Shown piece by piece: positions 1 through 64,000 of a DNA stretch of 64,000 bases (position 1 is its first letter; every line of letters begins with the position of its first letter). The DNA comes from Flaccisagitta enflata (lineage: Eukaryota > Chaetognatha > Sagittoidea > Aphragmophora). The notes beneath the pieces were generated by a model. That model saw nothing but the letters and a program-made list of their open reading frames with translations. It was not told the origin of the DNA and ran no database searches. The position numbers and the translations under genes are program-made. The DNA is taken from positions 37,634,001-37,698,000 of the forward strand of contig OZ231126.1 of the NCBI GenBank assembly GCA_965153355.1, written 5' to 3'.

Positions 1-116
1 CCAAACCACTCATTTGCTTGTTATCGTTAGCGGATGTTTGCTTGTCCGTTAAAATGCAATCATCTTTTTCTCGTGTGACAAATTAAATTTACACTTGTTG
101 AAATTCTTTTCAACAG

Positions 117-1451
117 AGAATCGGTGGACTTCACGGGGACACCGATAGAAACTCGGAACAAACCCACTTGACTAATTTGATAAGAGAAATGGAAAACTTT
201 CGCATAGAAATGGATAAGCGGTTTGATACGATGAACCAAAAAATAGACGCTCAGACCACTTTGATAAATGAAAAAGTCGACGCTCAGACCATCTTGATAG
301 ATACAAAAGTAGGAGAAAAAGTAGACGCTCAGACCACTTTGATATATGAAAAAGTCGACGCTCAGTCCATCTTGATAGATACAAAAGTAGGGGAAAAAGT
401 AGACGCTCAGACCATCTTGATAGAGACGAAAGTAGGTGAAAAAGTAGACGCTCAGACCACTCTGATAAATAACAAGGTAGACGCTCAGACCGCCAATATA
501 ACCACCGTAGTAACTGAAGTAGGTTCCAAGGTAGACGCAGCTGACAATAAAATTATGACATTGAGCGGTTCGGTTGATACGAAAACCAAGGCGATTGATA
601 GTGCCATAGTCACTTTGAGTGAGTTAGTTGTCAACGAAACGAACTCTATCGATGCGGCCGTGTCTAACTTAGATGTGTTAGTGCGCACAGAAACGAAAGC
701 TATCGATGGCGAGTTGACCAAACTCAGTAACAAGGTAGACAAGGAAACGGAGGATATTGACTCCGACATTGATGAGATAAGACAAATGGTGGAAATGGAA
801 ACGAAACACTTGGATGAAGCAGTGGCCAACTTGACTGAAAAGGTAAAGAAAGAAGTGGAAGCTAAGGGAATAGTTGACTCCATCACTGCTCTGGGCCAGA
901 AGATTGAGGGACATATCACGGCACTCGATCAAGACTTGACTGACATGAACGCGGCGATTGTAAACGAAACCGGCGAAATTGACGCACAAACGAAGAAAAT
1001 CGAGAAAGACATGCAAGCCGCGATGTTTGCGATCAATGGGGCAATCAACACACAGACGGACCAAATCGATGAGGCCATAGAAAATGTGGGCAACAAGTTG
1101 GGGAATGAAACACTTGAAATCGATGCAGCTATTACCAATCTGGGCGGGAAAATTGATGGACATTTCAAAGCGCTCGATCAACACTTGACTGACATGAACG
1201 CGACGATTGTTGAGGAAACTGGAAAAATTAAAGGGGACATAGGCCAGCATGAAGGAGAAAGAGAAAATGACAAAGAAGAAATCATTGGCCGTGTAAGTGG
1301 CGATAACAGCAGGATATCCGGAGAAATTAGAAGTTACGTATTTGACAGGAAGAAAGAATTGGAAGCTCAGGTGCAAAACGAAACTAAGGAAATTGATGAC
1401 AAATTAGCCGAGTTTGACACCAAATTATCGAAAGTCCCCGGAATAGGTTAA
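117..1451 (+). CDS. Terminal exon, long coiled-coil protein
   Basis: An open frame runs from a splice acceptor (TTCTTTTCAACAG ending at 116) to a TAA at 1449-1451, about 444 codons. There is no convincing ATG near the 5' end, so this is the last exon of a gene beginning outside the window. The protein is almost entirely coiled coil. Residues from about 40 to 115 of the exon are 11-residue (hendecad) repeats around KVDAQTxLI. From about residue 140 onward the pattern becomes 18-residue blocks (11+7) each starting ET-x-x-ID or similar. It ends in KVPGIG and has no membrane segment or catalytic motif. The near-identical DNA of the KVDAQT copies shows recent tandem expansion. I do not recognise the family; a rod-like scaffold or structural role is inference only. 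Confidence 0.7.
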   Translation, partial: RIGGLHGDTDRNSEQTHLTNLIREMENFRIEMDKRFDTMNQKIDAQTTLINEKVDAQTILIDTKVGEKVDAQTTLIYEKVDAQSILIDTKVGEKVDAQTILIETKVGEKVDAQTTLINNKVDAQTANITTVVTEVGSKVDAADNKIMTLSGSVDTKTKAIDSAIVTLSELVVNETNSIDAAVSNLDVLVRTETKAIDGELTKLSNKVDKETEDIDSDIDEIRQMVEMETKHLDEAVANLTEKVKKEVEAKGIVDSITALGQKIEGHITALDQDLTDMNAAIVNETGEIDAQTKKIEKDMQAAMFAINGAINTQTDQIDEAIENVGNKLGNETLEIDAAITNLGGKIDGHFKALDQHLTDMNATIVEETGKIKGDIGQHEGERENDKEEIIGRVSGDNSRISGEIRSYVFDRKKELEAQVQNETKEIDDKLAEFDTKLSKVPGIG

Positions 1452-1496
1452 GATTAGGAGAGGGAAATTCAAAAGGGGGCCCTTTTGGGCAGCGGC

Positions 1497-2096
1497 CCCG
1501 AAGGGACCGATGTCTTATGCTTTCACACTGAGGGGAAATTTCTCCTTCTTTTGGGCAGCGGTCCCGACGGGGTCGATGACCTATGCTTTTGGGCAGCGGC
1601 CCCGAAGGGGTCGAGGACCTATGCTTTCACACATAAGGGAAATTTCAACTCCTCCTCTTTCTCCTCCTTCTCCTTCTCCTTCGTACCCCCCTCAAATCCC
1701 AGCCTCGAGGTCCAAATCCCAGCCTCGAGGACTAATTCCCAGCCTTGAGGCCCAAATCCCAGCCCCCAGGACCAAATCCCAACCTTGAGGTTCAAAACCT
1801 AACCTGGAGGCCCAGATCCCAGCTTTGAGGCCTTGAGGCTGGGATTTGGTCCTCGAGGCTGGGATTTGGGCCTCAAGCCTGGGATTTGGCCCTTGAGGTT
1901 GGGATTTGGGCCTCAAGGCTGGGATTTGAGGGGGGACGGAGGAGAAGGAGGAGGAGGAGGAGAAATATCCCCTATCTGTGAAAGCATAGGTCATCGACTC
2001 CTTCGGGGCCGCTGCCATGCTCCCCCTTCAACTTCTAGCACAACCTACATAGGCAGGACACGGGTACCGCTGACCATCTAACTCTTTTGCGACTAT
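1497..2096. repeat. Hairpin/minisatellite element (family B), copy 1
   Basis: It starts 46 bp after the coiled-coil gene's stop codon. The head GGGCAGCGGCCCCGAAGGG (a small hairpin) appears three times (1497, 1555, 1590), followed by the motif CTATGCTTTCACACATAAGG and a pyrimidine tract. Next comes an array of ~20-bp units around CAAATCCCAGCCTCGAGG. From about 1840 the array continues in inverted orientation and closes with the complement of the head, then the tail CGGGTACCGCTGACCATCT. The two halves form a large palindrome. No coding sense is apparent. The same head, array and tail recur at 59.5, 61.9, 18.8, 19.6 and 17.6 kb. Confidence 0.7.
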
Positions 2097-2104
2097 TACA
2101 CATA

Positions 2105-2273
2105 CACTTCTTATTCTTTATTTTTTATTTTTATTTCTATTTTTATTATTTTTTATAAGAACCTAGTTTATAAGAACATCAAGCCTTTAAATAGCTCAAA
2201 AATTAAGAACGTTGTAGTTATTTTACTAATATTATCTCTATCTCTTTCAAAGGCTTCAGAAAAATAAAAAGTG
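2105..2273. mobile_element. Short TA-flanked MITE (CACTTTTT family), deleted copy
   Basis: A 169-bp element whose ends are CACTTCTTATTC and AAAATAAAAAGTG, flanked by TA on both sides (2103-2104 and 2274-2275). Its interior TATAAGAACCTAGTTTATAA is shared with the longer copy at 8461-8866. TA target duplication and short terminal inverted repeats suggest a mariner-type non-autonomous transposon. Confidence 0.55.
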
Positions 2274-2298
2274 TATGGGGGATTTTTTCCTTCTCCTC

Positions 2299-2860
2299 TT
2301 ACGTCCCCCCCTCAAATCCCAATCTCGAGGCCTAAATTCTTATCTCGCGGCCCTTATCCCAGTCTCGAGGCCCAAATCCTAGCCTTGAGGCCCAAATCCC
2401 AGCCTCATAGCCCAAGTCCTAGCCTCACGGCCCAAATTCCAGTCTCGAGGCCCAAATCTCAGCCTCGAGGTGCAAACCCCAGCCAAGAGTTCTTGCCTCT
2501 GGACGCAAATCCCAGCCTCGATGCTTAAATCTAGCTTTAAGGCTCAAATCCAGCTTTGAGGCTCAAATCCCAGCCTCGAGGCTCAAATCCCAGCCTTGTG
2601 TCAAATCCCAGCCTCAACGCTCTAATCTCAGCCTCATGGCTCAAATCCCAGCCTCAAGGCTGAAATCTCAGTCTTAGTGCTCAAATCCCAGCCTCGAGGC
2701 TCAAATTTCAGCCTCGAGGCTTAAATTCCAACCTCGAGGCTTAAATCCTAGCATCAAGGCTCAAAACTTACTGAATATAGGTCATCGGCCCCATCGGGGC
2801 CACTGCCCCTCTCACCATCACACAATCACATACATTAACATAGGGGCAACTTTTTCAGGC
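2299..2860. repeat. ~20-bp minisatellite array (family B), copy 2
   Basis: About 23 degenerate units of the type CTCAAATCCCAGCCTCGAGG run from 2299 to 2770, then the family B closing motif (ATAGGTCATCGGCCCC, hairpin, CATAGGGGCAAC). The 5' head is missing, so this is a truncated copy or a continuation of copy 1 split by the MITE at 2105-2273. Confidence 0.65.
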
Positions 2861-2885
2861 GTTTTAAGCTTTTCGAGCTTTTTGA

Positions 2886-2942
2886 GCTCACTGCCCCCTC
2901 CCACCCACACGCGACTGGGGTAGCCGTGTATCTGGCCTTGTT
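2886..2942 (+). mobile_element. HINE-like element, 3' end fragment
   Basis: Only the right end of the microsatellite-bearing family is present: CACACGCGACTGGGGTAGCC followed by a terminus that ends GGCCTTGTT. The left hairpin and the tetranucleotide core are missing. Confidence 0.6.
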
Positions 2943-3908
2943 CATTTTTTATTAATTCGTAAATTGCTCATAATAATCAGTTTTCTCGGCGAGCTGTAAA
3001 TTTCTCAAAGCTGTTATCATTTTCTTCATTCGATTTTTGCACGCTCTTAGTAAGATTTCAGTCCAAAAAGTTCGACGTGAGTTCTTCTACAGCTGTTATA
3101 TAATTTGTACATAGAGATACCGAAAGTCTGAGTACGAAAGGGGGAAGGGGTTTGACTACGTTGGAATCCATATCGACTTCACTGATATCGTCCCATTGTA
3201 CTCGTATCATTGTCATGACTGTTCAAAAAATTATGTCGTTCAGTTCAAACTACGAAACCAGCTTAATTATAATTGTTGGATTTCAGCTGCGATATGTATA
3301 GAGCGTTCATTTGGTTATCGATGTGACTGACAACTGCGAGGCTTACCGTGTTGTACATTATAATTTTCACGTGTTTTATCAAATGTACTGATTGTCTCTC
3401 ATTCATTGATATGAGGCAGACCTTGTCAATTTTTCTTTTCATGACAGATGACAGATGTTTTGGTGAATGGTCAGACTTTTTCTTCATCATTGTAAATAAG
3501 CTTGGAATGGAAATTTTGTAATAAAATCTCGTAATAAAGAAATTTCGGAACTGTTAAAGTAGAAATGTTGTCTAACTTTCTTAGTTGAACCCTACAATTG
3601 CGCATATCAAAGGACCAACAAATTTTGTTTGTTATAAGCGCCAATTATCGCCATTCGCCAAAATAAGAAAAAAAAATATGAAAAATAAGGTGAAGGGACC
3701 AAAATTTCTTATCTGTTATAGGGGGATACATGTTACTCCCGGATCCATTATTTTTATAATTGTAACTGTATACTTCTTCGGAACAGGAAATGTTTATCAC
3801 AGTGAGTACAAGCTCAAAGAGCAATAGGCAATGGGATTGTCGACAATCAGTTGACCCGATGGAGGAGCTAGCTTTTCGTAAGTACTAGGCTAATCTCTTA
3901 AATATTAG
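2943..3908. other. Unassigned AT-rich stretch
   Basis: Short open frames on both strands carry no splice sites, domains or repeats I can recognise. It is probably intergenic sequence between the coiled-coil gene and the 3' end of the minus-strand ankyrin gene, and may include that gene's 3' UTR. Confidence 0.3.
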
Positions 3909-3910
3909 TT

Positions 3911-3911
3911 G

Positions 3912-4002
<91 letters not shown>

Positions 4003-4025
4003 AAACAACAACGACAACGACAACG

Positions 4026-4086
<61 letters not shown>

Positions 4087-4120
4087 AAAAAAACAACAAC
4101 AACAACAACAACGACAACAC
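3911..4120. repeat. (CAA)n microsatellite
   Basis: About 70 CAA units with a few CGA interruptions, 225 bp downstream of the ankyrin gene's stop codon. Polymer frames across it (poly-Q/T/N and complements) are not genes. Confidence 0.95.
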
Positions 4121-4344
4121 TCAAAAAAGTAAAAAAAGAAACCGGGATGTTTGAACGATGTATGAGGTTAACGAGGCCGATCAAGTAGTCGCTAACGGAT
4201 AGGCAAGTGCAGTATCGAAATATTGCATAACCGAATGGATGAATGAATGAATGAATGAATGATTGAATGACTAAATGAATGAATGAATATATAAAAAAAG
4301 AGCATTCGTTTTTTATCAATCATTTCGTTCTAAAATCGCTAAGA

Positions 4345-29349
<25,005 letters not shown>

Positions 29350-29427
29350 CTAGAAAACAAAAATTGATAATGGGATACCCAGCATAAGATTATGGTTGAA
29401 TTAGCTTTTGACTTGGTCTGAATTGAC

Positions 29428-29523
29428 CAGAGGGCTTTTCACACGAGACCCTTAAGTGACCCTTAAGTGACCCTTGAGTGACCCTTAAGTGACCCTTAAG
29501 GGTCTCGTGTGAAAAGCCCTCTG
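29428..29523. repeat. Near-perfect 96-bp hairpin with 11-bp internal repeats
   Basis: CAGAGGGCTTTTCACACGAG and its exact complement form the stem. Between them ACCCTTAAGTG repeats four times (one copy with a single change). Confidence 0.85.
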
Positions 29524-29626
29524 ATCTCGTTTTTTACACTCCCAAACACGGTAATAGAAAAAGATGATAGATACGGAGCGTAGCTTAGATAGGGTAGGAA
29601 ACTTAGAAGATAATTTTCCAAAGCAG

Positions 29627-29722
29627 AGCGAACATTTTTCGGTGGATCATCGGTCGCAACAATGAAGTCGGCACTTTGGAGTCCGCTCAACACGGAGCCT
29701 TGGTGTACCGTATTTTGTAGAC
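29627..29722 (+). other. Candidate plus-strand exon, unplaced
   Basis: Acceptor TTTTCCAAAGCAG and an ideal donor GAC/GTAAGTT bound a 96-bp segment. It is open in one frame (SSVATMKSALWSPLNTEP, then WCTVFCR), with an in-frame ATG. Its phase 1 exit does not fit the next visible exon at 30262, so an intermediate exon or another gene would be needed. The opposite strand is also open. Confidence 0.3.
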
Positions 29723-29804
29723 GTAAGTTGGTTGGCGGTATCTCAGTTGCGGAGGAAAACTTTTTAATACGCCTAACAGTAGCTTCTCTTTGTGAGAACA
29801 TACT

Positions 29805-30074
29805 GGAATTCATAAGCCGCCGCTTTTCTTTTCTTCGTTTTTGTCTTCTAAACAATAAGTTATGCTCAATTGTAAGGAAACTACATGTTAAAAAATTGAA
29901 GACTTATAAAAAATCGAGGAAGGAAGTGGTTGTCTCGCTGTTCCTCCTATCATATACTTGTTTCCGCCCTTCTACTTAGGTGTTAGAAAAAAAATTCAAA
30001 AGATTAACTTTTTTTGAAATCGGTGAAATATGCAGGGTAATACCCTCTTTTAGGCTGTCCCAGCGCATTCATTC
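29805..30074. repeat. Interspersed 270-bp repeat, copy 2 (inverted)
   Basis: Reverse-complement match of 10336-10605. Its end directly abuts the HINE-like element at 30077. Confidence 0.7.
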
Positions 30075-30076
30075 TT

Positions 30077-30234
30077 AGTCGCGGACTAGCGACTCTATAA
30101 GAGGCTTTGTCCGTCCGTCCGTCCGTCCGTCGGTTGGTCGGTCCGTGGTGATCGAGTCAAAAAGTGGGAAAACACGCATTTCCGCCCCTGCCCACCCGTC
30201 CGCGACTGGTATTGACCGTGTATCCGGCCTTGTT
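30077..30234 (+). mobile_element. HINE-like element
   Basis: AGTCGCGGACTAGCGACTCT hairpin, (CCGT)n core, CCCACCCGTCCGCGACTGG and GGCCTTGTT end. It lies 28 bp before the first visible exon of the membrane-protein gene. Confidence 0.85.
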
Positions 30235-30261
30235 ACACATGATACGGCTCTCATTCAAAAG

Positions 30262-32678
<2,417 letters not shown>

Positions 32679-34013
32679 AAGATCAAAGATCACTTCTCAA
32701 TGCTGGAAAGAATCAAATCAACCAACGAAAACGAAAAATGATGACTGTATCGTTATCGAGAAACGGTGCACCAGTACCGGAAACTAAGTGCTCGAGCGGG
32801 GGTCTTATGATTGGGGAACCAAAGAGGGGATGATGAGATATGAAATGCGTGAATTTACTGCAATGTTTCATCAAACTATAATCGCTTTCTCCATAGTGTA
32901 GATCGCGAGTGAAACGAACATTGAGCAAGTAAATTTCCATTCCATTCATTCATTTATTCCATTTCCATTTCTCTGAAGGAAACGAGTAATCTACTAGACA
33001 AACGAATTTCCCTATTGCCAGTTGCCCACCCCCCCCCTCTCCTCGCTTCATCGTCTTCCTCATTTCATCAAAAACTAATTTCATCTCTGTGGTTCAGTAA
33101 ATACGAAATTGCCGATGCTCCAGCTGCGGTTTTCATCTCTCAGAGAGAAAGAAAAAAAAATTCGATCAATTAGGGAAGTGATTTTGGCACATATGAGACA
33201 GGTATTACATGAACATCGAACAGTCTGCATGACGTCAAGCGATGCTTCGTCGTGTTTTCCTGTCTGGATGTAGTTGAAACGACGCCAGTACCAGTCAGTT
33301 AACAAGCAGATTTTAGAAACTAAAGATTGAGACAACTATACTAGTCACGAATCCGTATAATAAGGAGTATAGTATTTTGAGGTGTGCCTCTGGTATGTCG
33401 TTTCTCAAAAGGGGCCCCAAATCTGGCCCAATATCTTGATGCTGGATCTGGGAATCGCTATCTGGCGTGGAAAAGGCTAACCAGATCTTGATTGCTCTAA
33501 ATATACTGATTCTTGGTCGAAGACAACACTACAAGTTCCAGGAACAAAAAGTCTGTCCAGATAGCATGCTCTTTGATGCTCTCTCTCTCTCTCTCTCTCT
33601 CCACCTCCACAAGTCTAGGAAATAGAATGGCATTAGGTGATTTGCGCCATAAAACTAGATCTGTTTGAAACATGTTTACTTGGTAGAAAATCTTAGCCGC
33701 TTATACATCTAGGTTCTATCATCAACTGACTATGTAGTTCAAGTCTCTGTCTTGCATTGTCATGGCTGACGGCCCTGAATTTTGCATTTTACGTATGAGG
33801 GTATTTTTACTCCATTTTCCTAGATCTCAGCAAATTGCACTCTTGAGTTCATTTAGTATTCTGAGGTTTATACCTTGTCCTTTATATGAAGCCCTGCCCT
33901 GAATCTAAACCAAGGGGATAAATTGGGTCTATCTACATTAATATTTGGTAAGAGACAAATGATTTTGGGCCTAAAATGATTCTATTTCCTGATATCATAT
34001 AAATGATGGGACT
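32679..34013. other. Intergenic stretch, nothing assigned
   Basis: No phase-consistent exons. A short CT array lies at 33582-33601. Likely the spacer between the membrane-protein gene and the filamin-repeat gene. Confidence 0.35.
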
Positions 34014-34043
34014 GTGTCTCTCTCTCTCTCTCTTTTTTTTTTT

Positions 34044-34101
<58 letters not shown>

Positions 34102-34106
34102 TCTCT
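34014..34106. repeat. (CT)n microsatellite
   Basis: CT array broken by a T run. Confidence 0.95.
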
Positions 34107-34365
34107 GGATTGCATACAGCGATTCATATTGCAGGTAGTGGTAACTGGAGATTTAAACTTGCAAACAAGTTGATAGGCTCCAACATACAGCTATTTTTTA
34201 TTGACTGGGTTTCATTTTATTTTATTTTGAAGATTTATCAAAAAGCACTTGGGGAATGATTTTTTTTACTTTAGTTACATGTATATCAGCCCAATGCTAG
34301 ACAAAAATGTAGAGAAGCCCTCTTCCATTTGATTTTTCACTAAGATTTTCTTTTAAAGCACAATG

Positions 34366-34700
<335 letters not shown>

Positions 34701-35006
34701 AGAGTGAATAAGTGAATAATAGTAGAGTGAAAAGGAAAGAATGAGAATCAGGATCCTGAAGTTGACCAACACACGCTATATGGGATTGCTTTCTTGCTCC
34801 AGATTGTGGTGTTGTTAAGAGGGCCAGAGCTGGCTTCTTGCATTAAAGAGAGTATGGAGAATATCACCAGATGCTGCATCAAGATCTAGCCCTGGATCGC
34901 GGATGCGTTTTGAGAGATGACATATCACGTGTGCCTACACATAAGTTCGCTCGAAATAAGCCAACAAAGAACCAAAAGCACCCCTAAACCATGGCCCTGT
35001 AAAAGT

Positions 35007-35014
<8 letters not shown>

Positions 35015-35074
<60 letters not shown>
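35015..35074. repeat. (CT)n microsatellite
   Basis: About 29 CT units upstream of the filamin-repeat gene's first coding exon. Confidence 0.95.
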
Positions 35075-35260
35075 ACCACACCCTGGAGGTAAGCACGCGC
35101 GCGTATGCATCGGCGTGCGACGGAAATCAGACAATTTGGCTTCGCGGAAATTCGTTGCTGCACTGAGAAACTTACTCTTCCACGTCTAAAGCGAATTTTG
35201 AAGATTTTTTTGAATTCATAACGTAAGAAGAATCACTGTATGTCTGTATCAGATGATTTA

Positions 35261-63152
<27,892 letters not shown>

Positions 63153-64000
63153 CAAAAATATAAAACAAAAAACAACATGAATAGAAAACCAAAGAAAGAC
63201 AAGACTGGTCTTACAGGGTTTTTCACGCCAACACGCCGATTACAAAACAACATTTCTTTGCTGCTGGTGATGATAATCAAATTCTGAAAAAAGGTATGGA
63301 TAGCTAAGGAGCTCCGATTTTGTGAGGTGGCTTTGTATATGGTTAAATGCCAAGACGTTAACCGGTCAGAGGATTCGAATTTTCCGTTACCATTTCAAGA
63401 AAAAAAAATTTACTGCCCTGAAAAAAAAGCATTAGCTTTGAAGGTGCGCTGCTTTTCATCCTATAACGCCGTGGACTACCAATTGGTCCCATTTCAAAGA
63501 GTTGTCTTAACTCTTCAAAATGGGACCAATCAAGGGCCTGTAGCTCAATTCGTTTAGAAGCATTGCTCCTCCAAAATTAATGGTGTGTGTCAATAAAGGT
63601 GGGCCTCATGGCTCATGAGGTTATGGAGGATTGCCATTCAACAATCCACTTTATCCATCTGGCGAAGGCAAAGATGCCACAAAATTATATTTGAGTACCA
63701 ACCAAAGCTTTTGCCAGCCAATAGGCTGACTAGTGACAAACGAACTTGTGCAACAACGCAGGACCATCAGGAGCAAGTTTGCAGTGCAAGACCACATCTT
63801 TGATCAGTTCAATTTCAAACGACGAACGCAATTACGCAATTATGTGTTGTTTGTTTGTTTTTTTAGCTCAATTTTTCTACAAACAGTAATTCATACTAAT
63901 TTGGAATCATTAACTTAAGTCTCATAACCTATTTCCTGCCTGATACAGTTTGACATGGAGTAAGACTGAAAAATGCTTTCCTTGAAATTGTGATTTAATG
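63153..64000. other. 3' flank with one hairpin
   Basis: A hairpin ATTGGTCCCATTTCAAAGAG with its complement spans about 63480-63530 and shares GGGACCAAT with the foldback element arms. No exon is supported in the remainder. Confidence 0.35.

Noticed and set aside
168-1451. Start codon at 168
   Set aside because: It is TTG, not ATG. The frame is open back to a splice acceptor at 116, so the exon begins at 117.
63327-63918. Short plus-strand ORFs near the window end
   Set aside because: No splice context or recognisable domain; one overlaps a DNA hairpin.

Overview
The window looks like a stretch of an intron-rich invertebrate animal genome that is heavily loaded with transposons and microsatellites. 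The evidence is spliceosomal GT-AG introns, filamin, calponin-homology and ankyrin domains, a LINE with a PHD-finger ORF1, tRNA-derived SINEs, mariner/pogo-like and hAT-like MITEs, and very many di-, tri- and tetranucleotide arrays. There are no bacterial-style operons, ribosome binding sites or CRISPR arrays. The species cannot be named from the sequence. One element family carries an internal (CCGT)n/(CTGT)n core, like the ACRG-microsatellite elements (Helentron-related HINEs) known from molluscs and other invertebrates, but that is only a hint.

Layout. (1) 117-1451 (+) is the last exon of a gene for a long coiled-coil protein. (2) 1.5-3.9 kb holds hairpin/minisatellite repeats. (3) A minus-strand ankyrin gene has clear exons at 7683-7515, 6872-6771, 6049-5928 and 5559-4345. 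A further minus-strand exon at 29349-29225 may be its upstream part; if so it is an ANKUB1-like ankyrin/ubiquitin-fold gene with a >21 kb intron. (4) A small three-exon membrane-protein gene, 7908-9592 (+), lies on the opposite strand inside or beside it. (5) 11285-24274 is a 13-kb inverted-repeat (foldback) element with about 4.7-kb arms, 366-bp tandem units inside the arms, and several nested transposons whose empty sites survive in the opposite arm. (6) 24308-28716 is a second, 4.4-kb element with inverted ends and a decayed reading frame. (7) 30262-32678 (+) holds the 3' exons of a second membrane-protein gene. (8) 35261-63152 (+) is a 29-exon gene. The exons I chose join to exactly 5700 nt in one open frame (1899 codons plus stop), encoding a calponin-homology domain, one filamin repeat and a very long basic/Ser-rich disordered tail, so it is probably a cytoskeletal adaptor. 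Its introns hold a full-length CR1/L2-type LINE (about 53.85-58.18 kb), three members of a TA-inserting TIR family, many HINE-like elements and most of the microsatellites.

The host genes show no evident shared pathway. What ties the window together is the mobile DNA. One microsatellite-bearing element family recurs at least 14 times, often within a few bases of splice sites. A second, hairpin/minisatellite family recurs at least six times. The 13-kb palindrome acts as its own control for dating and bounding insertions. All exon calls are by eye from splice consensus, phase agreement and protein sense, with no homology search.
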